A DNA stretch of 64,000 nt, from positions 1 to 64,000 of the forward strand of contig RSEE01000071.1 of NCBI GenBank assembly GCA_003971905.1, read 5' to 3'. How positions within the stretch are numbered: the stretch's first letter is position 1; the number at the start of each line of letters is the position of its first letter. Under the pieces are notes generated by a model that saw nothing but the letters and a program-made list of their open reading frames with translations, had not been told where the DNA came from and did not search any database. The DNA is from Moniliella sp. 'wahieum'. Taxonomy: Eukaryota > Basidiomycota > Moniliellomycetes > Moniliellales > Moniliellaceae. The translations under genes and the position numbers were made by a program. Of this stretch, positions 33,179 to 44,864 are shown piece by piece.

Positions 33179-35396
33179 ATGTCCGCCTCGGTGCCCGCCC
33201 GCGTGCGGATGCTCGGTGGCTGGTCCCTGCCTTGCGCCCCCCTAACCCCCGCCTACCCCCCGCTTACCCCCGCCTACGCCCCGCCTCGCACAGCCCCGAC
33301 GCCCACACGCAGCGCTACGACCGCCAGCTGCGTCTGTGGGCGTCCTCGGGCCAGGCCTCGCTCGAGACCGCCGCCGTGCTGCTCGTCGGCTGCACCCCCG
33401 AGGGCTGTGCCGCGCTCAAGAACCTCGTCCTGCCCGGCCTCGCCTCCTTCACCATCCTCGACCCCCGCCCCATCACGCCCGCCGACCAGGGCAGCAACTT
33501 CTTCCTCTCCCCGCACGCCAACGCCCACGACGGCGCCGCCTACCGCGCCGACTCGGCCGTCGAGCTGCTCCAGCAGCTCAACCCCAGCGCCCGCGGTGTC
33601 GCTCGGCACGAGGTACGTCGAACGTCGAACGCCGAACGTCGAACGTCTCTCCCCTTTCCTGTTTGTCCGTTCCGTTCGGACGTTGGCTGACCTTACCCTG
33701 CACCCCCAGTCGGTGGCCGACGTGCTGGCGTCAGACCCGGCCTTCTTTGCCTCCTTCACCTTGGTCATTGGCGGAGCTCCCGCTGGCGCAGCTGTACCAG
33801 CTCGCTGACATTTGCTGGTCGCCCCCGGGCGCATCCAGCCGGCACGCCTACGTGCCTCTGCTTCACATCCGCAGCTCAGGGTTTGTGGCGGAACAGATTG
33901 TACAGATCAAGGAACTGGGCGGTACGTTGCCTTTCTCTCTCTGTGCGCCGACCTAGCCTGCCCGACTGACCCTTTGCCCAGTGGTGGAGACCCACCCGAG
34001 TCGTACGTTTCCCTGCGCATTGTTACCCCCTGGCCGGAGCTAGAGGCATATGCACTACGCATGGACCTGGCCCCACAGGACTCCATGGCGCGTGCGCACA
34101 TCCCCATGCTTATCATCCTCATTCGTGCGCTGCACCGATGGAAAGAGGAGGTACGTGCCCCCCCCCCCCCCCAGTTTCTTCCTTGTGCTGAATCAACTGA
34201 CAAGCACAGCACAACGGAGAGTTGCCACGCCCATCGCGGGACCGGGATGCATTCAAAGCGCTGGTATGGAGTTTCCAGCACCCTGGCGTCGACACGGAAA
34301 ACCTCGAAGAAGCCGTGGCAGCGATCAACTCGCATGTCTGGCGCCCTATCAACCAATTGCTCGATGCCAAGCAGCCCTGTTCTGCGTCGATTCCCCTCGA
34401 GATCCAACAACTGTTTGACGACCCAATGTGCACCGACCTCGCTCCCGACTCGCCCCGGTTTTGGCTTCTGGTCCGTGCGCTGAAAGAGTACGTTGCTGCG
34501 CCCACCTCTGCCTCGGTTCCCGGTGGGGGCGGGTACTTGCCGCAAACGGCAGCGGTACCGATATGAAAGCGCTCTCGGAAGTGTATGCTGAAATCCGAGC
34601 CGTGTACCGCGCCAAGGCGGAGAAGGACTTGGCTGCGTTCCAGCAGCATCTGGACCATGTCCTTTTGCTTGCCCACCAGCCCGCCACCACCTTCTCCCCC
34701 GAAGAGGTGGAGAGCTTTGTCAAACATGCAGCCCACTTGGTCCTCATCCGCGGAAGGAAACTTGAGGACCAATTTGAGCGTCCCCTGCCTGTTGAACCAT
34801 GTACGTCTCGTCTTGTGTTTTTTTTTTGTTCTCTCTTGTCCGATGCGCGGCAGGGCTCTGTGCTAACCCCCCACTCACCCACCCACCCCATCGTGTGTGT
34901 GCTGTGCGCAGTTATGGTCTTTAGCCCTGACCTTGGCCCCGTCACACTTCCCCACCACATTGCCTTTCTGGCCGCGTCCAAATTCTCGACCAAGCATGGC
35001 CGCCTGCCCGGTTCAAGTCTCGAGTTTACCCAGCTGGTGCAATCCCTGCCTTCGGCGGCTGTTTCCTCCCCCTCGCTCGACCTGGAGCGGCAGAGCGGGG
35101 GGGAAGACGTGTCGGATGCGGAGTTCGAGGCAGATGCGGCCGAGGTGCGCGTCATAGCACGCTCCCTCGGCACCAAGTTCGATCCAAGTGGCGACGAGGC
35201 GGTAGGAGAGTTACTGGATCAGGCTGCGACCGAGATGGTCCGGGCTGGTATGTCCTCTTTGCCATCGACGACGGCGTTGTTGGGTGGCATCGCGGCGCAA
35301 GAGGCTATCAAGTACATCACCCGTCAGTACATTCCCGAAAAGAACACGGTCGTCTACAGTGGCATGGAGCAATCGGTGGGTGTCTTCAGCCTTTGA
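33179..35396 (+). CDS. ULA1: NEDD8-activating enzyme E1 regulatory subunit
   Basis: ULA1/NAE1 pairs with Uba3 to activate NEDD8 (Rub1) for cullin modification. The adenylation-domain start reads TQRYDRQLRLWASSGQASLE, followed by LKNLVLPGLASFTILDPRPI and NNFF-like GSNFFLSPHA, all hallmarks of this subunit. The C-terminus has LLGGIAAQEAIKYITRQYIP and ends MEQSVGVFSL at 35396. As expected for the regulatory subunit there is no catalytic Cys. Introns with GT..AG ends: 33613-33710, 33922-33981, 34151-34209 and 34801-34911. A first intron (from about 33223 to 33294) would join the ATG at 33179 to the PDAHTQRYD block in frame. Frame breaks occur near 33770 and 34560. Confidence 0.92.
33618..33646. 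repeat. (CGAACGT)n heptamer array inside a ULA1 intron
   Basis: Four 7-bp units lie immediately downstream of the gtacgt donor at 33613. Confidence 0.85.
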
Positions 35397-35679
35397 TTCT
35401 ATTCGATGCTGCTTGTACCGGATGATGTCTGTTGCCTGCAGGATGCCTCTGGCCTAAGAAGAGGTAGAAGGGCTGGAAAGTCGGTCGTAGTAAACTATGT
35501 ACTATGCCAGCGTACTAGAAAGGACAACCAAGCAAAAGAAGAAAAGGCCACATGGTTTGTACAAATGCGCCAAGGCCAAGGTAGCCATGGAACAGTTGCA
35601 AGCCCGCAGTGACCTACATCTAGCAGCGGTCTTCTGTTGAGATGCGCCGCCGCGAGGGAGGCCGGTCGAATCGGGGGGA

Positions 35680-36338
35680 TTACTGCTCGGCAGCTCGCTG
35701 GTAGAGCTTGAGGTTCTCGACCAGGGGGCCCTTGGTCGTAACGTACTGGAGGTAGCACCCGTCTTTGATGATGCGGTTCTCCGACATGGCCTTGGGGAAG
35801 TGGTCGCGGTCGAGTTGGGTGAAGCCCCACTTTTTCGACACGATGATCTTTGCCGACCGGCAAACTTGTAACGGGCGCGGCGCAGCGCTTCCAGCACAGC
35901 GGCCTGGTTGGTGTCCTTGGAGCGAATGGAGAGCAGGACCTGACCAATGTTGACGCGCGCAACGAGGTCGTAGGGCTTGCCCCAGGCATGGCGCATGCCC
36001 GTCTGCAGCCGATCCGCCCCGGCACACGAAAGCATCTTGTTGATCCGGATCACATGGAACGGGTGCACACGGATGCGCAGGTGGAAGGCTTCTTTGCCAG
36101 CCTCCTTGACCAGGTACTTGTTGGTACAGATGCGCGCGGCCTCAAGCGCCTCCGAGGTGATCTGCTGGTGCTCGTCACACACCAGGTGGGCACAGAAGGG
36201 AAAGTCGTCAACAGACGCGCGTTTGCGGCCCAAGTCGAAAATGCGGATCTTGGGGTCGGGCACACCACGGTTGTAGCGCGACTTGGGGAACGGCTTGTTC
36301 TTGCAGTAGCGGTAGCAACGCGCAGGACGACGACCCAT
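35680..36338 (-). CDS. RPL10: 60S ribosomal protein L10 (uL16)
   Basis: uL16 completes the peptidyl-transferase/tRNA corridor of the large subunit. The ATG at 36338 gives [20 protein letters not shown], followed by [60 protein letters not shown] (the essential P-site loop region) and [18 protein letters not shown] near the end. The stop is at 35680-35682. Length is about 219 residues, as usual. The only break is one base missing where CGGCAAAAG is expected (plus-strand ttt at 35849-35851), just before KIIVSKKW. The gene is convergent with ULA1 (283 bp between stops). An AT-rich element, atatatat, lies about 80 bp upstream (36419-36426) and could serve as a TATA box. Confidence 0.97.
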
Positions 36339-37293
36339 GGTGAAGGGAGACTTGGCGAGGGAGGAAACGCGGTGGCGAAAGGAAAGAAAGATGGCCTGGC
36401 AACGCTCCACAAGCCGAAATATATATCTTGGGCCCCGATCCAGCCAACAACCGTTGGCTCCCGCTCCGCCACCCTGCAGCTGCTGAGCGCTGAGCAACCC
36501 CAAGAGGCCGTTGAGAGGCAGTGCGCGCGTCAGCGACCCAGCCCGCAACGACCGGCTCTTTCCCGCTGTCGGCGCTAAGGGCACTACCACCGTGCGGCAG
36601 GTTTTGGCCTCCTTTGGCTGCCCTGCCGGCCATGCGGGCATCTTTTTTTATTGGCTTTTTCCGACTGGCGACCTGCCTTGAAGATTCCCTTTGCCCGGCC
36701 CCCAGCAGCTTTCGACGGCTGGGGGCGGTCGCACGGCTGGGCAGGCTGACTACACACGCCGGGCAAGCGGCGGGGAGGGTGGTCGATGACTAGTAGTGGC
36801 TAGGACTGAACGGGTGGTGGATGACTAGTGACTGGTGCCTCCCGCGTCCGCTGTGTGCGACATAACCTCGCTCGATCGTGCCTCGCCGCTCTGTAGAGCC
36901 GGTCACGTGACTTTGCACTCGCCCTGTGCCTTGCGGCGCAAGTGACGTCACCGTTTCCTCCTCGCTGTCGGCAGATGGTTGCGCCACACCACCGCGCACG
37001 AGCCCAGTCGAGCGCTCTCAGCGCGGATCTCAGCCTGAGATCTCTCAGCGCTCTCCTGCCCTCTTTCCCAGCCTGACTTCTTCCCTCGCCCACCCACTCA
37101 TCGCACTCCAAGGATGAGCACGACGCCAGGACTCAAACTCAGTACAACTAAGAAGGACGAAAAGCAAGTAGGAAGAATGTCTGCCAGACATGACTGTATC
37201 AGTGGCCGTTACAGCAGGCTATAAACGCGCCTGGCGCATTTCCCCAGTCTCTTCCCAGACGAACTCCAAAACTAATAATATGGCACCCGCGTA
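36339..37293. other. RPL10 upstream region and intergenic DNA
   Basis: The region contains aaatatatat (36417-36426) and imperfect inverted repeats of cctgagatctctcag type at 37031-37045. No gene was recognised. Confidence 0.4.
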
Positions 37294-38495
37294 CTAATGA
37301 GGCCTACCAACATACGCTTCCTCCACATCCGCTTTTGGAAGCGTCGTTCCCGTTGCGTGTATACATTTTGTATCCCAGCACGTGTCAATCTTGATCCGTG
37401 GCGTTGGTGGACAATTCGCGCTCGTCTTGACGTTCAGTTCTGCGTTCTTCAGCGTGTGAGGGTGAGGGCGAGGTGTCGCTAGCAGATGTGGGGAACAGCT
37501 CACCGCCTGTTGTGTGTCCAGGGCCGAATCGGACGCATCGAGGACATCAAGCCAGCGGCGCAGCAGATACTCTCTGGCATCCGACGGCTTGGCCCGCTGG
37601 ACGGTCCCGTCCAAGCGGGGCAACATTCCGCGATAGGTAGCCGGTCGAATGAGCAGCCTGTACTCGGTAGGAGACAAGGGTAATGTGTGCAGCTGTTTTG
37701 CACCCACCGTTCAACCTGCTCGAGCGGGACGCAGTACCCAATGCTAGGATGGAAGGAGAGGTAGTGTTGCGCTTTTCGGATGCGGGGCGAGACCAAGTCG
37801 GTAGAGAAGACGTGCAAGTGGAGGGTGCGCATGGAAGGAACACTATGGTACACCATGGAAATCGGCCAGGTCTTGCCCGCGCGTTGGGGCTTGGTTTCGC
37901 GCGCAAGCGCAAGCGCGGGAGGTGTGCCCGTCTCGAGCGATTTGGCCACACGTACCAACGCCCATTCGTCCGTGGGGCTGTCGTCCCGTGTGACCTGCGG
38001 CATGTGCGCTTGAATGATGCGCTGCATCTGGTCGTAGCGCAGAAGGGACAAGGGTCAGTACGAGTCATTCGAGGTCCGAGATCGAGGCGCGTGAGTGAGG
38101 CGTGCCGCCCGTATGCCATGATGCATGGTCAGAGCTAGCAAATCAAAATCCAAATCACACTCGCACCAAGCAAGCCAGTGGGGCACCACCTACTACCATT
38201 GCAGTCGCTCGCACTCTGCGCAGCACTTCGCCCGCCCACGGGACGGAAGTAGGGTGGAAAGGTGATCGAGCGTCGTGTCGTCCAGGCTCGAGCCGTCGGG
38301 CAGTGGGAAGGGAATCCGGGGGATGACTAACACGTGGTACTTGGCTTTAGGGTACGCATCCGTCACTGCCACCGTCCAGCGATCCACTACTAAACACACG
38401 CCCCTTTTCCGCATCAACCGACCTGGACCCGCCGGAGGCGACGTGGCGTACCGCGTCAAGGCGTGGTCCCATGTATGATCAATGTCGCTGGACGT
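37294..38495 (-). CDS. aprataxin-like HIT-family protein
   Basis: Aprataxin-type HIT proteins remove AMP from abortive DNA-ligation ends. The N-terminal half has VVDRWTVAVTDAYPKAKYHV and LVIPRIPFPLPDGSSLDD (38400-38290), matching the aprataxin DAYPKAKYH motif. After a probable intron, MQRIIQAHMPQ (about 38030) leads to the histidine-triad region VYHSVPSMRTLHLHVFSTDL (about 37855) and LSFHPSIGYCVPLEQVERWV. The C-terminal part is read in another frame (AKQLHTLPLSPTEYRLLIRP). I saw no C2H2 zinc finger, which animal and S. pombe aprataxins carry. The first His of the usual HxHxH is Thr here. The exact start and stop are uncertain: the frame is open upstream of the ATG at 38414. Confidence 0.75.
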
Positions 38496-38970
38496 AAGAT
38501 GATCCTTCGAGCACGGTCGGGGGGTGGGCAGGGGAAGGCCTTTGACCTGGTGTCCGGCTTATCCGAGTAGCCAAACCAGCAGGATGATTTCGTGCAAATT
38601 CCTGCCTGGGGTTCAAAACCTCTTGCCCGCTGGAAGGCAAGGACTCCGTTCCGGCAGGTGCCATTGGAGACGGTAGAGGGGAAATGGAGTTGTTGAGAGA
38701 ATCAGAGTGTGCCTCTGAGGATGGTAGGGAGCCGCGATTCACTTCCTCGTCCTCCCCCTCCTTCTCTGGGCCGGTGCAGGCATGGGAAGAAGCATCCCGC
38801 GTTGGGGTGAAGTTCGTCCGTGGACGCAAGTCCAACTCCGTTGGACGGTTGCGTTCCCTTGCGGCGCAGCGGCGTAACCTTCTTGCCCCCCCCCCTCCCA
38901 CTTGAACTTCCAGTACCGCATGACCCCCGAATGAGAAGCCCATTTCTGCTTCCGTCGCACTTTCTCTCCC

Positions 38971-39028
38971 AAAGCAAAGGCAAAGGCAAAGGCAAGGTAA
39001 AGGCAAAGGCAAAGGTAAAGGTAAAGGT
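38971..39028. repeat. (GGCAAA)n / (GGTAAA)n hexamer array
   Basis: About nine units of 6 bp, drifting from ggcaaa to ggtaaa. Confidence 0.9.
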
Positions 39029-39075
39029 AGTATTGATTACGTTGGTTCAGTGTCCGTGGTCAGGAGGGTGTCGCG

Positions 39076-40456
39076 CTAGAGGCAAGAGACGCGGTGTTGG
39101 TTGCTTTGTTGCACTGGGTCGGTCGGCTGAGGCAGGCGCGCGCGCTCCGTCCTGCTCAGCCCGCAGGCAGGGGAGACAGCGCATGACAAGGCCGAATCCA
39201 CGGTGGCGCGATGGGCGTCAGGCCGCTGGAATGGGGGTGACTGAGTGGTGCGGAGCAGGGACAGGTTGTATGCGTCTGTATTACCGCGGAACGGTACGCC
39301 ATCCTGAGCAACGCTGGAGGGGAGATACGCGTGGTGGTCCCTCCAACTTGAGCGAGTGGTAGCACTGGCAAGACTGTGGGTGGCCGCAAACCCCCACTTT
39401 TGGCTCACGCCTGTGGCTCCCACGGAAGGGAGGGATGATGTGCCGTGTGGTACCGGCCTAGCAGGCACAAATGGTATGTTTCGAGAGATGTGAGAGGGTG
39501 TAGTACTCGTCGAAACTGGACTTGGTCCAGATCTCTTGGCGACCGCAACGCGTGCGCTTCCCGAACGAGTCCGCGTGCCCCGCCCCTGCTCGTCTCGAGG
39601 GGGGATGGGGGGAACAGCAGCGGCGCGTTTCAGTGCAACGCCATAACTGCGCACACTGGCCGTGTTCGGTGCGCGGTCCCAGACAAGTCGGCGGGGCAGT
39701 GGGGCCTGCCCGATCCTCCAGCTGGACCAGCTGCCAGGACCCGCAGGGCTGCTGAGGACAACGCCCCCGGATTGAGTGGTTGGGGTAGGCCGGAAGGCTC
39801 AGCGGGCGGTGCGGCTGGTACTACCGTCGCCGATGCCAAGGCACGCGTCGATTGGATCGCACCAGGCGAGTGGGCACGTGAGCAAGAAGGACCCGCGGCG
39901 CCACAGCTGGCGCTGGAGCTGGAACGGGAACGGGAGCTGGCCGAGGGCGGGGGGGTAGGCGACGGAGGCGCAGGGGGAGTGTGGTCGGGCCAAGCACTGC
40001 TGTCCGAGCTGTGGCCCTCGGCCGGCGTCTCGGGGGGCGAGGGCGCCATGGACGAACGCGCGGGGACCAGGCGGAGGATGGTAGTGGGGGGTTACATGGT
40101 GACAGCAGCGGCGATGATGCAGATGGATGATGGCGACATCACTCGCATCACCGCGCATGCGTTGATACATAGGGAGGCACTGGGGCAGGGATGTCGCTGG
40201 GGCTAGGTGGATCTCCCAAAGGTGATTCTGGCGCCCCAGCTGGCACGATGGAGACGCGCCTATCGTCTGTGGCCGCCCATGGCTCCCCGTCGGGCGCAGC
40301 ACGCAGCTCAAGCTTGCGCCCAAGCGGCGCGATGGCGGTGGCGGCTTTTGGTCCGGGCGAGGAGGCACATGCCAGACTGCTGGAGACTGAGTTGAGTATA
40401 TGAGTACGAGTGCTGATCGCCCTCATCAGCCCTGGCGGGCGCCAAGCACAGGGCAA
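39076..40456 (-). CDS. unrecognised Ser/Pro/Ala-rich protein
   Basis: The minus strand carries coding-like blocks in several frames: DDRRVSIVPAGAPESPLGDP (about 40260), a Pro/Ser-rich block with DSSAWPDHTPPAPP (about 40000) and a block with RNIPFVPARPVPHGTSSLPS and WGFAATHSLASA (39480-39370). A further block with RKQKWASHSGVMRYWKFKW at 38960-38905 may be a downstream exon beyond the hexamer array. The composition suggests an intrinsically disordered regulator. No domain was recognised and the gene model is speculative. It would be divergent from the coiled-coil gene at 40723. Confidence 0.3.
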
Positions 40457-40722
40457 CCCAGGGCAACCCTAGCAGCACGCGTGGGACAGCGCAAAACAAC
40501 ATGTTTTTCACAGTGCCCCCGCGCCAAGGCGATCGGCATGCGCTGTTTGTTGAGCCGTGGTTGTCTCCCGCGCGCACCGCCCTGTGCCACCGCCTTCAGC
40601 ATCCCCATTTCCATCCCCATTTCCGTTTCCTTTTCCATTTCCTTTTCCAACCCCTTCTCCCTCCCTCCCCCCTTCCCCCGTGCGCGTCTCCATCCTCCTC
40701 CGCCACCCACGAGCGGAGCGGC

Positions 40723-43700
40723 ATGGCCACTGCCGCCGAGACCGAGTCCGAGGGCGACGCCCATGCGATCGCCGTCTTTTTCAGCCACCAGCTCGGCCCC
40801 GACCCGGACGAGGGCGAGACGAGTTGGTCGCAGTCTGCCAACCAGAGCCTGAGCGTCAGTCGCGCCAGCTCTGACGTGCGTGACGATGGCCACCGCGTCG
40901 CCGTGCTGGCCCAACGTGCCCGGGCGGCCACCCACTCCCTCGCTTCGCCCCCGTCGGCGCTGGACCGGGAGGCGCAGCTTCGTGCCCACCTTCGTTTGGC
41001 TGCGGAGATTGGCCAGGCATTGGTGTGTCGGCAAGATGTGCTGGAGCGGCAGTTGCGGCGCGTGCAGGACGCGCGGGATGCGCGCGGCGACGAGGTAGAC
41101 CACCTTTCGACCCAGCAGCGCGGGGCCGAGAGGTCGCTGTGCCAGGTCCAAGCCACGCTCGATGCGGCCGAGGGAACGAACCGGAACTTGGTCCTGCAGC
41201 TGGATACGATGCGCACCCAGCTCGCCACTCTCAAGAAGGAGCATGCCAAGTGTGCCTACCTGTCGGCGCGCGTCGACACGCTGGTCAAGCAAGTGGACGA
41301 GGCGCGTGCCGAGGCGATGCAGGCCAAGCGCAAAGAAGAGCAGGCGACCGCGCTCGCCCGCCGTCTTGGCCGCCGCTCGGAGACGTTGGCGGAACAGTTG
41401 CGCGTGCGGGGAGCGAATGCAAGTGTTGGAGGCCCAGCTGGCGCCGATGGCGGGCGGAGAACGGGTGGTGCAGCTGGTCAAGGAGAACGAAGCGCTGCAG
41501 GAACAAAACAAAGCCGTGATGGACAAGTTGGAAGAGCAGGCAGAGGAGCTACAGGTGCTCAAGCAGGCTCGCTGGCAACACGCCCTGGGAAACAAACATC
41601 GACGCAGCCTTTCGCTCGCCACCTCGTATGGTCTCGAGTCTCCCAAGGAGCGCGACCTGCCGCTGCCCACGCCGGCGCTGGCCACGCGTTGCCCCCGGGC
41701 CAAGTCCAGCTCTTTTCCCGCGAAAGCAGCCGTCCCTCGTCGCCACTGTCACCGTTGGGCACCGCACGTGCTCCCTCGGTGGCCACCCTATCCTCTGCCT
41801 CCCACTCCCGCTCCAATTCGCGCGTGTCGTTGCACGCACGCACCCACTCGGTCCGCTCGCTCCGCAAGGCCAGCATGCCCCGGCCAGGATTGGATCCACC
41901 GTCGGAAGAAGCAGTTTCGCCACCGCTTGCGGCAGCGGCAGCCGCTGCACCTGCACCTGCACCTGCACCCACCTCCTCCTCGCCCCTGCTGTCGGTGGTG
42001 CCGTTGCCAGTGCCGAAGCGGCACGCCCACTCCGACTCGGTCGCGACCACCATCAGCATGTCCCAATCCCTCTCCTCTTCCTCGGGACGACGAGAATGTT
42101 CATTATCGGACGGGGCATGTGCCCCTGCCCCTGCCCCCCCCGCCAGTCCGGCTGTGCCACCGACCTCCCACGCAACTGTCGCCTGCCCCTCAGTCTTGCC
42201 CTACAGCGTCCCCGCCGTCGAGGTGGACCTAGCTCCGCCGCTGGTGGTACGAGAGACACGGACTGCGGTGCTCCCCGCTACTTGACACGGCCACCCGCCT
42301 CTCGACGCGCCTGGAGGAAACTACGTTGGCCACGCTCGAGCACCGGTTGAGCAAACAAAACCTCCCCTGTACCCCCGACTCGATCGCGCACCTGTCACGC
42401 ACCACCTTGGCCGCGCTGCATGCCGAGGCGGACGGGTTGAAGGAAAAGTTTCGTGTGTTGATCGATGCGGAGACGCGTGACGCGCGGGCGTCCGTGCCGG
42501 ACGCGAGCCGCGATGCGCATGCGCAACAGACGCATTCGCAGATGCAGACGCCACCACATGTCGGATCGCCCGCTGGGACGCAGATGGCATGTACGTCGCT
42601 CTTGACCCGGCGGGACTTTTTCGCGCTGGTCAAGGTCCTGCGCACCTTGCTCACCCACCTGGTGCACAACCAGGGCGAGCTGAACGAAGCGCGGCTACTG
42701 AAAGCAACGGCAGCCGAAGAGAAATCCTTGTTGCCTCTGCCGGCGACGTGGATCAGCAAAATGTTTAGTCTGAGTGGCGGTGCGCGCGACCCACCCGTCC
42801 CACCCACCCTCACCTTGTCCCCCGGCTCAGGCAGCGACCCTACTGCGCCCCCGTCGCCCCGGCCCGCGCGCACGCAGCCCATGCGCCCCCACCTCACCCC
42901 CGCCCTTGCATTTGGTGCGCTGGGCTCGTCCTTCGACCCGGACCTCGGCGGTCGACGGGACGTAGGTGTGAGCAGTGGGAGCGGCGGGAACGGTGGTGGC
43001 GGGGGGACTGTTACTGTCGGCCCCGACCCGGTCCCACCGGCGGAAGAGAACGAGCAAATGCTTCGACCCGGTGCTGGAGCACAACGCCGTCCCGAACAGA
43101 CGACGAGCGCGGTCCAGCGTCGGCGGGACGAGCGCGTGCTGTCGCGTCACTTATCGGGCTTGTTTGTGGGCGCGCTTGAGGGCCCGAGCAAACGCCCTGG
43201 GAGGGCCCGACGCAATTCCGAATCGTCCTTGCCGCCACGATCGGGACCGGTGGGACGTGCGCGCGCGAATGCACCCGCGAATGCAAATGGACGGCCACCA
43301 CCGGCCCCGACACCGACGCCGCCCCCGAGACCGCCACCACCACCGCACATGCTCACGGGTCCGGCGGCAGTTCGTCCGACGATCAGTTGCGCCACCGCCG
43401 ATGCGTTACCGCCTTGTCCACCCGCAGCTCCGGCTGCAGCGGGACTCCTACCCCCTGCTCTTGTTGCTGCTCCCTCGTCCCATTCCAATTCCCATTCCAA
43501 TTCCAATTCCCATTCCAATTCCAATGCCTCTTGCACCTCCACCTTCATCTCTACTTTCGCCTTCCCCTTCGCCTTCCCCTTCCACATTCACATCCGCATC
43601 CATTTTTGCCTACACCACGGCTACTGCCACGGGGTGCGATTCGGCGTTCGAGCGCGACGGCGCGGGCGAGTGGCCCGCCGACGCACCGCGTTCCCACCCG

Positions 43701-43781
43701 CCGCGGGCGGGCGCGTCCGCTTCGGGCATCACGCTCCGACGCACAGCGAGCAGCGCAGCCCGACGCGCTCCGCCGTGGTAA
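40723..43781 (+). CDS. coiled-coil protein with Ser/Pro-rich middle, family unknown
   Basis: The ATG at 40723 opens an acidic N-terminus, then about 200 residues of continuous heptad-like helix (RAHLRLAAEIGQALVCRQDV; EEQATALARRLGRRSETLAE) continuing as ENEALQEQNKAVMDKLEEQA in another frame (about 41490). A Ser-rich stretch follows (SRSNSRVSLHARTHSVRSLR near 41815), a second helical block (ATRLSTRLEETTLATLEHRL and LHAEADGLKEKFRVLIDAET, 42290-42480) and another (LTRRDFFALVKVLRTLLTHL near 42605). The tail is low-complexity and ends at either 43781 or 43855. Three frame breaks (near 41420, 41700 and 42285) are needed. It could be a cytoskeletal or trafficking scaffold, but nothing in the sequence proves that. 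Confidence 0.6.
43479..43526. repeat. (CCATTC/CAATTC)n hexamer array
   Basis: About eight 6-bp units lie within the low-complexity 3' part of the coiled-coil gene. A related ttccat-type tract lies upstream at 40600-40650. Confidence 0.85.
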
Positions 43782-44324
43782 CTGTCAACCGGGACCCGGC
43801 AAACGGGAAACGGGGAAAGGTATCCGTCTTCGTCCCGTGTCTCCGACCGTGTTAGACGGATGTTGCTGCCCAACTGAGACCTGCGTCCGATAACCTCGGA
43901 CCCTGACCCCACCTTTTGTCCGTTCGTTCGTTTGTTCGTTTTGATCGTTTGGGTTTCCCCCACGATCCCTATCATCTGTCATCTTTCATCCGTCTTCCGT
44001 CTTCCATCCTTTGCCCTTTGTGCTTCGACCTTCGTCCTTCGTTTTCCTTCTTCCGGTTGCCCCCCCTCTCCTTTGCCCGCGCCTGACCTCACTCCTTTTT
44101 ACCACGTTCGCACCAGGGGGGGGGGGGGTAACCCTCCCTATTTCGTCTTCGGCGTCGTTTTCGTTTTTCTCTTCGTGGTTGGACAGCGGTTTGGTTTGCA
44201 CCGCCCCCCCCGGCCACGGTCGTTCTGTCGTTTCTCCTACATACTGTCATGCCATATCCTAATCTGTTTGTCCCATGCCACACTGGGCTACTGGGAAAAT
44301 ATATCAGCTCTCAGCTTCTCAGCC

Positions 44325-44470
44325 TTTCGCTCTTAGCTCTTAGCTCTTCGCTCCTGGTTCTTAGCTCTTCGCTCCTGGCTCTTAGCTCTTCGCTCTTGGT
44401 TCTTAGCCCTTCGCCCTTAGCTCTTAGCGCGTAGCTCTTCGTTCTTAACGCTTAGCGCTTAGCGCTTATC
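44325..44470. repeat. degenerate heptamer minisatellite (CTCTTAG/CTCTTCG/CTCCTGG)
   Basis: About twenty consecutive 7-bp units are arranged in a higher-order pattern (ctcttag, ctcttcg, ctcctgg, ttcttag repeated), ending in cgcttag units. Period 7 means that frames rotate through the array, so it is not coding. Confidence 0.9.
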
Positions 44471-44751
44471 TCTCAGTCTGCGCGGCCTTGCGCGATGGCT
44501 AGCCTGCAGCAGTCCCAGGTACCAGGCACCAGGTTCCACGCTGGAATGCAAATGGCCAATACGCATCAGCTCTGCTCTCCAATCCGACCCAGGGTACCGA
44601 ACGGCGAGACGAGGTAGGGCGGGACAAGAAAGACAAGCAGAAACCCAAACCCAAAAACCACAACCCAAACCAAAACCAAAACCAAAAACCGAAACCAAAA
44701 AGAACCCCAACCCAGCCCAGTGCGGCGGGACGACAGGATGGGATGGCATGC

Positions 44752-44845
44752 GATGGGAGACAAAGGGATGGGAGACAAAGGGATGGGAGACAAAGGGATG
44801 GGAGAAGACAGGCTGGGACAGGATGGGATGGGATGGGATGGGATG
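44752..44845. repeat. 15-bp minisatellite and (GGGAT)n array
   Basis: Copies of gatgggagacaaagg (44752-44805) are followed by gggat pentamers (44817-44845). An AC-rich hexamer-like tract (aaccaaa) precedes them at 44642-44700. Confidence 0.85.
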
Positions 44846-44864
44846 AGGAGGGATCGGATCAGGG

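Larger units (their letters stand above)
43782..44864. other. convergent intergenic region rich in tandem repeats
   Basis: The 3' ends of the coiled-coil gene (plus) and GLE1 (minus) face each other here. Four different tandem arrays fill most of the interval. No gene was recognised. Confidence 0.6.

Noticed and set aside
40426-41703. 425-codon open frame antisense to the coiled-coil gene
   Set aside because: It is the GC-rich shadow of the plus-strand coding sequence, with Arg/Ser-rich composition and no domain.
44325-44470. Possible CRISPR-like array
   Set aside because: Units are 7 bp with no spacers, the sequence is eukaryotic and no cas-like gene exists nearby.
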